A stretch of DNA of 64,000 bases from Metridium senile (Eukaryota > Cnidaria > Anthozoa > Actiniaria > Metridiidae). The notes beneath the pieces are model-generated. The model did not search any database. It worked only from the letters and a program-made list of their open reading frames with translations, and was not told where the DNA came from. Shown piece after piece: positions 49,133 through 60,449 of the stretch (within the stretch, counting starts at the first letter, position 1; every line of letters starts with the position of its first letter). The position numbers and the translations under genes were made by a program. The stretch is from NCBI GenBank assembly GCA_949775045.1, contig OX459103.1, positions 4,852,502 to 4,916,501 of the forward strand, written 5' to 3'.

Positions 49133-50146
49133 CTTGATTTTAGAGGCGTTGTCAGTGAAACGCGAGCTACTGTCTTGGTAAAAACACACTCCAGACGAAA
49201 AACCAAATCACTTCTGATATACTCCCACCACACGGCAAGCTGGCTTGGAGGGTCTGGGCTCTAGTACACTCCTTTGTGAATTATAACAAAATGAGAATAA
49301 ATTAATATGATTGAAGTGGGCTGCGTCCACGTTTCCAAGGAAACAATTGGAGTAAAATAGGTTTTTTACATGCTCTATTTTGCTTTTTGTCGTTCGTTTG
49401 TTCTCCCATCCATTCATCCGATCATCCATTCATCCATTAACTAATTAATTTCGACCGTTTGTTTATTCATTCGTTCGTTCGTTCGTTCATTCAGGCATTC
49501 ATTCATTCATTTATTCATTCATTAATTCATCCATTCATTTCCTTTCTCTTTTTCGTTCGTTTGTTCATTCATTCATTCATTCATTTTTTCATCCATTCAT
49601 TTACTTTCACTTACTCGTTCATTCATTCATTCATTCATTCTCCCATTCATTTTCACTTATTCCTCTTAACTTAGTTCGTCTATTTATTCATTCATTCATT
49701 CATTCATTCATCCATTCATTTACTTTCGCTTTTTCGTTCGTTCGTTCATTTATCCATTCATTCATTCTCCCATTCATTCTCACTTATTCCCCTTTACTTA
49801 TTAGTTCGTTTATTTATTCGTCCATTCATTATTCACTCAATCATGTATATAACTCATTCATTCTTTTTTCTATTTATGCAGACAGGTATCGGAAATGCTG
49901 AACTATTTTTGTATGGGATTTAACGAGCCTTACGCAGACCATTATTAAAAACCCTTCAATTAACATCAAAGTGTCTTATGAATAAAACATCAGGAATTCC
50001 CTTTTTTCGCTGTTTGATATCGTCTAGGAACTACACTGAAGGTGTTGGCTTACTCGCTTTTCTCGACATCGCTTCTTGCAGCAGTAAACAACCTCGAGCT
50101 GCTGACCTGCGTTTGAAAAAAACTGGCAAACGACACTGAATTTTAG
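49133..50146. promoter_or_regulatory. Shared upstream region of divergent genes B and C
   Basis: Gene B (minus) has its probable first exon from 49133 and gene C (plus) has one ending at 50146 (TTTTAG/GTAA), so about 1 kb separates two head-to-head starts. Most of it is an ATTC/TTCG repeat (49395-49860). A shared promoter is possible. Confidence 0.35.
49395..49860. repeat. ATTC/TTCG degenerate tetranucleotide repeat
   Basis: ttcattcattcattcgttcg with two larger internal duplications. Confidence 0.93.
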
Positions 50147-51945
50147 GTAATTTTCTAATATCATCGATGCTATTGTAAAGATAAATTGCTTGCTTAAGTT
50201 GTGACTAAAAGAACTGGGAATTCATGATGTGAGAGATGACTTTAAATGGCACTAAAATGACGGAGCAAACATTTTGAAGATTTTTGACAATCAAACTTGA
50301 AATTATTTTCATGGCTTACTGTCGGATGGATATTTTTAAAGGCCATTCGCTTTTGATTTTGAGATTAAATTTATGGGAGATTTTTGAAGAAAAACAATTT
50401 ATGAATTTCGAAAGAAAACATTGTTTATCTGTAACATATAAAATTATTTTCTAACTTTTTCAAATGCAAAATATTTTGAGCGCGTAAATTTACGCGCGTA
50501 AATATTCTGGTAAAATGCAACAACGTGCATTGAAAAGATGAAATAATTTTATTAACAATATAATAATTGTACATGTTTGTTAAACGAAAATGAAGCCTTT
50601 CCCCAGCGTATCTAGTTTACAAAAAGAAAAAGCATAAAGATTGTCAGTTTGGAATTTTTAAATTATTTTATCTACAGTCCAGTAGTTTGTTTAGTGCATC
50701 GCAGTTGAGATAAAACACATTACATTTTATAATGAAACATAGACGAAATTATTTGCATACTATGTCATTTTGTCTTCAATTCGAAAACATCACTCCTCAA
50801 TTATTGGTCCGTTGTATCATAATATTTTACATGTCAAAAAAATGAGCTAAAATATACGAATATTGCGACAGCTTTGGAGCAATATATCCTCACAAAATAC
50901 TACAGAACATTCTTACTTTTTTGCATCTCAATTATTGCTCCGTTATATAAATCTTATTTTTATTATTGTTGTTATTATATCAAACAATTTTTTATTAAAT
51001 AACAGTGGTTTACAGAGATTTCTGCCACTGAGAAATAAAATATTTGAACACATGTAAAAATAAGATAATTTTTCATGTGAAAATATCATTTTTATCAATT
51101 TTGCATTGATAACAAATTAAACATGTGAGCAGAGCTGTGTGCCAAAATATTTAATGTAAAGATAGTGCGTGTACACTATTCTAAAAATGTACTTATAGTT
51201 TGACATTTTTTATAGCACTGAAATTATTTTTCAGAATACATGGTCAAAATTTAAGATTTCCTACTGATTTTGTAGTGTATTATTTTTGTACCATTGATTT
51301 CATGATTCTTTGATTTGAAAACAATACTTTGAATTTAAATTATTGGTAGTTGTGTAATAGACATTTTACACACGAAAATTGCAAGAAAATCATTCTACAT
51401 TTGTTTTGTCGGTTTTTGCCGCAATACATTTTACGAAGTATACAAACAAATTGGTTGAAGATTGTATATTTATTGAATGGATGACTTAAACGGAAGAAGT
51501 GGAGACTTGCAATAATGAAAATGATTAATTAGCATATACCGAAAGGATATGAAGAATGTCTTATTTTGTGTATTGTATAGAATGAAGAAAATATTTCAGC
51601 TCTCATTTGGCCATTTAATAAATGATTTGTTACCAATTACATAGAAAAGGATAAAACAAATTATTAAGAAATGACAATGAGAAAGTAAATTAGAATAAGG
51701 CAATTGGAAGTTATAATTATAAGGAAAGAAAAATATACAAAGATATATATACATATTAACATGCTTTCAAGCCTATAAGGCTGAGTAACGATTTAATTTC
51801 ATTAATTTACTTTCATCAATTAACTGATTAATTGATTAACCAGTTAATTATTATTCGCTAATTCAATTTTGCACATAAAAAAAACGTTTCACTCAGGTTT
51901 CAAAACAAATTGATAGAATGTATTTTTTATCCAATCAGAACTCAG
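50147..51945. other. Likely 5'-UTR intron of gene C
   Basis: AT-rich. It contains an 18-base perfect palindrome at 50480-50497 (gcgcgtaaatttacgcgc) and one decayed unit of the 3442 minisatellite at 51119-51172. No coding sequence. Confidence 0.45.
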
Positions 51946-51949
51946 CACA

Positions 51950-52483
51950 ATGACGACAGCAGACCAACCATCTTCGCCATGCTATCGTCTTCTTGGTATA
52001 ACCGGAGAGGGCATGGAATCGAGTACTAACATGTCAATCAAAATGATTGACAGCCAACGAACCGGTCTACAGAAAATAGTCACAGGAATGGAAAAGCGTT
52101 TCATTCCTTTAAAGCGACAGAAAGAAGACTTGGAGCTAGTCCTCAAAACCGTGAACGACTGGGTACAAGTCTTTCACGAAACCGAGCGAGGGAACAGCGG
52201 AGTCCCAATCCTTCGCTCAGCCAAAGAGAACTGTGATGACCTGGTCACACCGTATCTAAACGAGGCCGAGAGTGACTTCAACCACGCGGTGTTCAGATTG
52301 AGTAGCGCGGAGATACCATGCTTCGCGCATGCGCAAAAGCTTTTAAAATCTCTTCGCCATGAGATTAGGGTTGTATTTGAAAAGGAGAGTACCTACAATG
52401 GCAAGTTTGTTGAAGATGTGCGTGTCATAATGGGAAAGATTACTGGCATTATAAGTGCTATCTTAGCCCTGTATTATCAATAG
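51950..52483 (+). CDS. Novel-family protein C, uninterrupted coding region, 177 aa
   Basis: Third member of the family at 41965 and 47204. Landmarks: KEDLE at 58-62, W71, GVP at 84-86, R89, K92, IPCF at 122-125, EDVR at 155-158, G162, ITGI, and a C-terminal YY. The spacing W to GVP is 13 residues and R to G is 4 in all three members. An acceptor (CTCAG) lies 4 bases before the ATG, mirroring the other two genes. AATAAA signals lie at 52597 and ~52648. Predicted helical and soluble; a second ATG at codon 22 is also possible. Function unknown. Confidence 0.82.
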   Translation: MTTADQPSSPCYRLLGITGEGMESSTNMSIKMIDSQRTGLQKIVTGMEKRFIPLKRQKEDLELVLKTVNDWVQVFHETERGNSGVPILRSAKENCDDLVTPYLNEAESDFNHAVFRLSSAEIPCFAHAQKLLKSLRHEIRVVFEKESTYNGKFVEDVRVIMGKITGIISAILALYYQ

Positions 52484-52794
52484 TTATGATGATAACTTTT
52501 GACAATAATAATACATTATGACAGAAGTTCATACTGACTATTATAAACTTCTGATACTTCTGATGATGACAATAATAATGAATAGTTAATATTACAAATA
52601 AACCAAAACTTGAATAATTGTAGCCGGTTGTCGTTAAGGTTTTCACAATAAATATAAGTGCGAGTCGACGTTTCGACGCACCATTATAATATTTTCATTT
52701 TCTGTCTTGACAATGACGCTTGGTGCGTCGAAACGAGAAAGTTTCTTTTTTGGTTGACGATCACGACCGTTTTAGAGTAATTATTTTTGTTTTT

Positions 52795-53225
52795 GTTTAT
52801 TCATTTACTTATTTATTTATTTATTTATTTTTCATTTACTTATTTATTCATTTATTTATTCATTTACTTATTTATTCATTCATTTATTTATTTATCTATT
52901 CGTTTATCTATTTATTTATTTGTTTGTTTGTTTGTTTGTTTGTTTGTTTATTTATTTATTTATTTATTTATATATATATATATTTATTTATTTATTTATT
53001 TATTTATTTGTTTATTTGTTTGTTTGTTTGTTTATTTGTTTGTTTGTTTGTTTGTTTCTTTCTTTCATTCTCTCTTTATTTATTTCTCTCTTTCTTTCTT
53101 TCTTTCTTTCTTTATCTATTTGTTTATTTTTTTGTTTTTATTTATTTATGATTAATTTATTTGTTTGTTTTTATTTATTTTATTACTTACTAATTTATTT
53201 TTTATTTATTTATTTATTTACTTAT
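52795..53225. repeat. TTTA/TTTG tetranucleotide repeat
   Basis: Long degenerate ttatttatttgtttgtttg tract. Open frames here are low-complexity artefacts. Confidence 0.95.
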
Positions 53226-53257
53226 TCATCCCCTTTCACAGTTTCATGCCGTTTAAT

Positions 53258-53310
53258 ATAAATTTTGCGGTATCCCTGTGTTATTTCACTCGGCCTTAGC
53301 AATGTGAAAT
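53258..53310 (+). promoter_or_regulatory. Conserved block upstream of caspase copy 1
   Basis: gcggtatccctgtgttattt followed by cac-rich sequence is repeated ahead of copy 2 (58335-58380) and copy 3 (61650-61695). It marks the duplicated unit and probably the promoter or 5' UTR. Confidence 0.5.
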
Positions 53311-53380
53311 TAAAAAAAATGTTTATGTTGTGACATTTCTAAGAATCCTCTACTAAAATCATAACTTTTTACCTTCCAAG

Positions 53381-54862
53381 ATGAACAAAGAACACAAAAC
53401 TTTGCTCAGAAATAATCGAATGGTTAGAGTCGCAGCAAGTGCTAAGTTATCTTTTTCAAGAAGAAATTTTCAACGAAAATGACAATGAGGCTGTTTGTGC
53501 TCTCCTAACAAGACAGGAAAAGCGGAAATGATCTTGAAGACCAAGACGAGGGCCTCGTGCCTTCGATGTATTTTACAAAGCTTTGCTGTTGACCCAGCCC
53601 CATTTAGCTTTCCTGCTAAAATGTGATATCGCTACTGGAGGTTAGTTTGTAAATATACAAAGATTTTAAGGAGGCTCGCTACAGTTTTTTAAGGGCTCGA
53701 CCGGTCAGCTTTCAGCTTTCATATTTTGCCCAGTTGTTATGTAAAGTTTGAAGTTTTAATGGTGTATCTTTTGCTTACATCGGAGTTACCATAGCGACGA
53801 AACAATGATATTTTTGGTTTTTGATTACCAGCGATTTTACCGCGTTTTTCGATCTAAACTTTCAAAACGACCTATACAGTGCTAATATGTAGCAGTTTGC
53901 CTAGAAGTATACGAAGTTTGGAAAAATTCGTAAATGCCGATTTTGAATAAATTTAGGATCATTTTTCTACAAATTAAGCTACAAATTCACCACATCTTGT
54001 TTGCGATTCCATACATTTTCAAAGAAAGCTTCCTAACGACATTTCAACTGTCCAAATTTTGTTCCAACATCGGATTAATTGTAGGCAATGTTTACAAGCT
54101 CATATTGGCCAGCATGCAAGCTCATGCATTCATCCTTCAGTATGCCAATTCGAGGCAATCAATTTCTGCATGTGTAGCTGTAAAAATATTGTGTTCTTGG
54201 CAACAATTTTTTCGAGTTTTTCATTGATCTAATGTCGATTACAATTCAAAAATACACTCACATGCAGAAGTGAACTTGCAACAGAGAACCACAGTGCTCA
54301 CGATTCTGTTGTTGTGTGTCTTCTAAGTCATGGCCTTGAAGGAAGAATCTATGGCGTTGACGGTGTCCTTGTGACGATTAATGACCTGGTATCAATGTTC
54401 AATGGAAATAATGCAAAGACTCTGATCGGAAAACCTAAACTATTCTTCATTCAAGCTTGCAGAGGTGGTAAATTTGACCGTGGTATTAATGTTGAAAGAG
54501 TAGATGGTGCAGTGTTGAAAGTGCTCCTGTAGAAGAAAAATCAGTGAAGGAACTCTTAGAGGAGCTGTACCCCACAGAAGAAGTTGACAATGGTTTCGTT
54601 ACTCCTCAATCCTTACCAGCAGAAGCAGATATCCTTATTGCGTTTTCCACAGTTCCTGGGTACGTGTCATGGCGACACCGCTCTGATAATGGTTCATGGT
54701 TTATACAAGCACTAGTTGCGGTGTTCAGGGAGCATTCCTCAGAAGAGGATGTTGCAAGTATGCTAGTTAAGATCAATAGAAAGGTTGCTTTAGAATTTGA
54801 GTCTTCTGATAGGAAGAAACAAATGCCGGCACCCGTGATTATGTTAACTAGAAAAGTGCTCT
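53381..54862 (+). pseudogene. Decayed CARD-caspase copy
   Basis: The CARD exon (53381-53640) starts MNKEHKTLLR like the two intact genes but has a ~14-bp deletion near 53424 and further small indels near 53520 and 53550. The intron and the linker plus the N-terminal ~140 codons of the protease exon are replaced by unrelated sequence (53660-54270). Homology resumes at about 54275 with the SHG histidine and QACRG cysteine still present. A 5-bp insertion at ~54509 then breaks the frame, and the end after ~54860 diverges. Catalytic residues survive but no continuous protein is possible. It is clearly related to the genes at 58441 and 61735. Confidence 0.85.
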
Positions 54863-55277
54863 TCTTACGCTTACCATCCTTACGACGAAGGGTTACTTGC
54901 CCTTACTAATTCTTATCCTAGCACTGCTACTTTATTACGTTTAGCTTAACTGGTTCTCACTGATCTTAACTGTTTCTCTTTCTGATTGATCAATATGTCA
55001 AGCAAATAAGATGAATGGAGTTGCCATATGCATGAGTATTCTCAATTTCTCCGTTTACGCCGTCTATGTAATGACGATGTTGATTTTTCTAACCAGCTTG
55101 AGCTCATATGCGTACGTTTTTTATTCAACGTAATTATCCTGATGAAGTTGTTTTTGGTGCTCTCACTAAATTTTCTAATGTCAGCCGTGCATCCGCTCTT
55201 ACTCCTAATGTACATGCAACTAACAATCGTACTCCTTTCACTCTAACTTACCATCCATTCAATAACCATGTTAAGTA

Positions 55278-55501
55278 TTACAGTGCTGCTAATTCAACCG
55301 GGGCCACCTCAAGTTTATTAGCCAATCACGTTTGAGCTTAAGAACAAAAGATATCTACTTTGTCTCCTTATCAGCCAATCAAATTATAGGCGCGCATTGA
55401 CTTGACGGATCGTCTATGTCTGGTTCTTTTGTTCTTAAGCTCAAACGTGATTGGCTAATAAACTCGGGGTGGCCCCGGTTGAATTAGCAGCACTGTGATA
55501 T
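55278..55501. repeat. Foldback element
   Basis: gtattacagtgctgctaatt...caaccggggccacc and ctaattaac-type right arm (ggtggccccggttgaatta...gcagcactgtgatatt) are inverted; inner arms caatcacgtttgagcttaag also pair. Arms exceed 70 bp. Confidence 0.9.
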
Positions 55502-55680
55502 TAATTTTAATATGCGTACTTCTGACCCTGATACTTCTAACATTTTCAATGAACGTCCTCTCTTCTCCTTCAAGCGTGATCTTAATTATTATTCAATATT
55601 CGTAATTTTCTTGTCACGGGCGTTTTACGTATATATATGCATCTGTTACTGGACCTAAATCTTCGTAGCGCAAGTGATTT

Positions 55681-55915
55681 GGTGTCCCTCAGGGTTCAGT
55701 GCTTGGCCCTCTTCTATTTCTCCTTTATATCGGCAATGATTTTAATAAATGCTCTGTTTTATTTGATTTCCATATTGTTGCTGACGACACTAGCCTATTT
55801 TACTCAGATACCAGTATAATTAAACTTGAAAGTGCAATAAATAATAACGTGAAATTAGTATCTTGTTGGCTTAAAGGCAAACAAATTATCTTGAAAGTCC
55901 ACAAGACAAAACTAA
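55681..55915 (+). pseudogene. LINE reverse-transcriptase fragment
   Basis: Encodes GVPQGSVLGPLLFLLYI, then an ADDTSLF box (variant of the FADD catalytic motif) and KLESAINNNVKLVSCWL, the order seen in jockey/CR1-type non-LTR retrotransposons. Only ~80 residues survive and the flanks are frameshifted, so it is a dead remnant. Confidence 0.85.
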
Positions 55916-56339
55916 GTTTTTTCCTTTATACAGCACTTAGCGTTCAAATATTTCTCTTCTCAAATAAATTGGCTACACATTTTCAAATTTATACATCCTG
56001 GAAGGTTTTTCATACACTTATAAACTTCACTCTTGTCTTCGCTTTGAACATTTCAAAGTGTTTACCATTTGACACTCGGCGTGTCTTTTATATTAAGGTC
56101 AAATCCTAGCTTTCTGATTGGTAAACTTGTACAAAACTTTAATTAGGCGGCCACGGTAAGGTGCGTCGCGCTGTAAGCTATAACGTAATTACTTGGGGGA
56201 ACACATACAAAACTTCCCTCCAGCACCTTGTGACCCTCCAAAAAAAGCACATTTATTATATGTTTTAGCTATTATACTCAAGTCGACTTTTTCATGTGTC
56301 CGTACTGCATGTGTGTCTGTATGCCTGTGTGTGTGACTT

Positions 56340-56415
56340 CATCCTCGGGAACCCAGGGGTAATCTTCTGTCGCTCCTTTCTTGCTCCCAGAATAAATACC
56401 CCTGGGAACGTAGTC
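56340..56415. repeat. Foldback element
   Basis: cgggaacccaggggta / tacccctgggaacg inverted ends. Confidence 0.65.
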
Positions 56416-56620
56416 TGTTGGAGCTTGTTCCGGAAGTCAAAATTCAAACTTATTTAACGACTTTCTTTGGATGGTTATCTTGATTTTCATTTTCATTTTC
56501 AAGTTTCTATTATTTAATATCATACATATTGTACTTACTATCTAGAATCTGATTGGTTAAAGCCTGCATACTATTTTCAAAATCAGATTAGGGAAAAATA
56601 ATTTGCTAGCATAATAGATG

Positions 56621-56707
56621 ATAGTTCCAAGTCGAGGTTCCAGTTGCTGCACATGATAAATTCTAGTTTTGCTATGCACAGCAACCCGAACCTCGACTTG
56701 GAACTAT
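56621..56707. repeat. Foldback element
   Basis: atagttccaagtcgaggttc / gaacctcgacttggaactat inverted ends. Confidence 0.85.
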
Positions 56708-56916
56708 TATTCGTGGTCACAGAACGTAACTGTGAAAAGGACTATTACTAGCTAGCTACTAATCTGTAGGTTGCGCCCGCAATGCATTGTTGATCAAAGG
56801 CGCTAATCGAAGTGACAGCTTTGGAGCATTGCATACATCCGAAAAAGATGGCTGCTCGCTTTGCGTCTTCAAGTGAGAAACACTACAACAATATTAAAAG
56901 GCCTACAAAAGTTGTA

Positions 56917-57157
56917 AAGGCCCGTTTACACCAGCAATTTTGTCGCGCGACATGAGCTGCGATTTCAATGACGATGTTATCGCAGCTTTGTCGCCGCAAT
57001 TTCGAATACGCTCGAATTTAGAACTGAGTCAGAAAATCGCAGCAAATTGCACTAAATTTCGAGCATGTTCAAAATAGCATAGACAAATCTGCGATAAAAT
57101 CGCGATTGAAATCGCAGCTCTTGTCGCGCGACAAAATTGATAGTGTAAACGGGCCTT
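56917..57157. repeat. MITE-like element, AAGGCCCGTTTACAC ends
   Basis: aaggcccgtttacac / gtgtaaacgggcctt are terminal inverted repeats. Inner arms (ttttgtcgcgcgacatgagc / cgcgacaaaattg) extend the pairing. Confidence 0.9.
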
Positions 57158-57159
57158 AA

Positions 57160-57569
57160 GAGAAATCTTCGAGGAATACAGAAAAACCTTGAAGAACAAA
57201 TCGAAAAGAAAGATTTAGCTAATGTTTTGAAGACTGTTTATGATAGATATAAAACCTCACTACTGCGTAAATTTCAACCTCTTGCAGTTAATGCTCGAAA
57301 ATTTAGAACAATTTAAAAATCTCTTAAATCCCTGTTTTCTTATGAAATTGCGCTCGCCCCAGGAGTTTTGCACCCCCGGCAAGATGGCGGCAATAACCTT
57401 GAAAAGGTCTATTTAGAAGGGAAGACTAAAAACATCAACTTTCAGCCTCAACAGGAGAGGATTCGACATTATAATAAACGATGAGATTTCTTTTAAAATC
57501 GTGATAGCGTAAAAATAAGCTAATAGCTAAGTTTTTGTTTCATAACTATTATGAACTTCTGATTGTGAC

Positions 57570-57651
<82 letters not shown>

Positions 57652-57990
57652 GAATAATTAATATTATAAATAAATCAAAAGTTATGCAATTAAGAAATTG
57701 GTGAATGCTTTTCCGTACTAAACGAAGAAGTTTCTTTTATGGTTAACATGTCAAATCATAAAGAAAATAACACCTTTGGGAGAAATTAAGAAAAATAAGA
57801 AAAGGAAAAAAGAAGATAAAATGGGACGATTCCTCCAAGACATTTTATGAAGCCGAATAATCGAATAAATCTACATAGAGAATGAAGCTTTCGGGCCCCC
57901 GATCAGAGTCCCATTAGAGGCCATTAGAAGAAAGGCATGGGGAGTAGCCTTGGGGAGGGAGCCGACAATATTATTGCGCCACGTTTTCAA
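57160..57990. other. Spacer
   Basis: Has an (AAT)n microsatellite at 57566-57652 and no supported gene. Confidence 0.5.
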
Positions 57991-58205
57991 AAAGGCCAGA
58001 AAAAGACAGAAACTTAGGACTTCTGCGTTTTCGGTTGGATCCGTTTTCGTTTGATCCGTTTTCGACCGTCCACACTTTCGAGAGCGTTTTCAAATCGATG
58101 CGATTTCGATGAACACGCTTGGCGTATTTACTTATAATAAAAATATCTTTATTTAACGAGAGTGACACTAATAGTGTGGACGGAAGGCCTAAACGGATCA
58201 AAATG
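57990..58205. repeat. Partial foldback with CGTTTTC/GTCCACACT ends
   Basis: gatccgttttcgaccgtcca / gtgtggacggaaggcctaaa give partly matching inverted arms, typical of short DNA transposons. Decayed. Confidence 0.55.
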
Positions 58206-58334
58206 TTTGCAGTTTTAAACTAAAACGTATGCTCTTATACTCTACAGCTTCTAGCGTGTTTATATTCCAGTCTATGTTAATAGACACGCACGCCGTTTTT
58301 TATTTATTCATTTTGTTTGATGAAAACGATTATG

Positions 58335-58380
58335 CGGTATCCCTGTGTTATTTCATTGCGCCTGCGTACTGGAATGTAAA
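58335..58380 (+). promoter_or_regulatory. Conserved block upstream of caspase copy 2
   Basis: tgcggtatccctgtgttatt with cattgcgcctgcg. Same block as at 53258 and 61650. Confidence 0.5.
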
Positions 58381-58440
58381 AATGTTTTGCCATAATTTTC
58401 TAATTCCTCTACTAAAATCCTAACTTTTTCACCTTCCAAG

Positions 58441-60051
58441 ATGAACAAAGAACACAGAACTTTGCTCAGAAAGAACCGAATGGCTCTCGTTGACGACTTA
58501 GAGTCGGAGGAAGTGCTAAATTATCTTTTTCAAGAGGAAATTTTCAGTGAGAATGACAATGATGCTGTTCGTGCTCTCCGTACAAGACGGGCAAGAGCGG
58601 AGAAGATCTTGGACACTCTACCAAGACGAGGGCCTCATGCCTTCGATGTTTTTTACAAAGCTTTGCTGTTGAGCCAGCGACATTTAGCTTTCCTGCTAAA
58701 ATGTGATATTTCAACTGAAGGTTAGTTTGTAAACATATACGAAGACGTTAAATTTAGATTTATTTTAGCTTCTTATATTTTGCTTATGTTGCAAAATTTA
58801 TAACTAATTATATCATCCGCAGGTCTTTAACAGTTGATTACTGTAAAGATTTGAGGAATAGGTTGAATACATAATACATTTCTCACACCTGGGTACTGAC
58901 CATTCAAATGTCAAACACCAAACTAGTTTAATACACCCAGATGATCACAACTTATCAGAAATATCTCTTACACATGTGTTCAAAACATTTTAAAAACATT
59001 AGAAACTAAAGCAACTTTTTTGTTTTCAGAAACACAACAACCTGGTACTGGAAGCAGCAGCAGCTCATCACCATTCCCTACAAATTCCTCAACATTAAAT
59101 ACACCACAATTCCCTACTACCACCCCCACAGAAAATGAAAACCAAACAGAAGGTCTGAATGTCAGCCCAAGACCTCCCTTTAATACACCAAAAGTGGATG
59201 ACCCTACCCCTGAGGGGAATTCAAAAGTCAAGGTTAAAATCGAGGAAGGGGATGCCTATCCTATGAATCAGCACCCTCATGGATTGTGCCTGATTGTGAA
59301 CAATGCTACATTTGAAGCTGAGAGTGGGCTAGCCAATCGTAAGGGATCTAAATTTGATGCCAATAGTCTTCAGTCACTATTTCTCTCACTGCGATACATA
59401 GTGAGAGTTGCAGAAAACTTACGAGCAAGAAACCTAAAAGATACCGTTATGAAATTTGCGAAAGAGAACCACAGTGCTCACGATTCTGTAGTTGTGTGTC
59501 TGCTCAGTCATGGCCTTGAAGGAAGTATCTATGGCGTTGATGGTGGCCTTGTGACGATTAATTACCTGATATCAATGTTCAATGGAAATAATGCAAAGAC
59601 TCTGATCGGAAAACCTAAACTATTCTTCATTCAAGCTTGCAGAGGTGGTGAATTTGACCGTGGTATTAATGTTGAAAGAGTAGATGGTGTTGAAAGTGCT
59701 CCCCTAGAAGAAAAACCAGTTGAGGAACTCCTAGAGGAGCTGTACCCCACAGAAGAAGTTGACAGTGGTTTCATGGCTAAACAATCCTTACCAGCAGAAG
59801 CAGATATCCTTATCGCGTTTTCCACAGTTCCTGGGTACGTGTCATGGCGAAACGCGGATAAAGGGTCATGGTTTGTACAGGCACTAGTTGAGGTTTTCAA
59901 GAAGCATTCTTCAGAAGAGGATGTTGCAAGTATGCTAGTTAAAATCAATAGAAAGGTTGCGTTAGAATTTGAGTCTTCTGACAGGAAGAAACAAATGCCC
60001 GCACCCGTGATTATGTTAACTAGAAAAGTGTTCTTCTTTCCAAAGAGTTGA
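58441..60051 (+). CDS. CARD-caspase, copy 2, two exons, 433 aa
   Basis: Cysteine-aspartate protease, likely an initiator-type apoptotic or immune caspase. Exon 1 is 58441-58720, exon 2 is 59030-60051, joined GT-AG in phase 1. Residues 1-93 form a CARD of the RAIDD/caspase-2/9 type (KEHRTLLRKNRMALVDDL, PRRGPHAFDVFYKALL). Residues ~94-165 are a Ser/Thr/Pro linker. The protease domain follows: HGLCLIVNN, catalytic H254 (LLSHG), catalytic C297 (FFIQACRGG), then an acidic p20/p10 linker with a likely cleavage site at TEEVD-S near 338, and GYVSWRN for substrate binding. It ends FFFPKS. The whole protease domain lies in one exon. No missing key residues. The gene at 61735 is a close tandem duplicate. 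Confidence 0.93.
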
Positions 60052-60449
60052 GCTTATTAGAGAGGATTATTACTTGAACTGTGAACACTTAGAGTATTTT
60101 GTTTTTACTTTTTTACAAACCATATTCCTTTAAGCAAAATTAGAAATAAGAAAATTTGAAAAACATTAGAAATGAGATATATTATGAACACTAAGTGTAG
60201 TTGAATTCACTGCTTTGAGGTTTTGAAGCAGAAGCATGCCTAGAAAATAATAACCTGACATAAGTTGATGGTTTGAAACTTCATTTGTTATACCGGTAAC
60301 TACATTGAAAGATTCTCAAAATTATAATCATTTGAGAACTAGATAGTTTGTTTTCTTAGAGTACCCATGTGAGGTAGCATATTTTTATGAATAATTGGAG
60401 GTGATGTCACACTTAAACTCAAACATTCAGCTTTATACAAATCTTTGTA

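Noticed and set aside
52720..53261. Phe/Leu/Tyr-rich frames that mimic membrane proteins
   Set aside because: TTTA/TTTG simple repeat.
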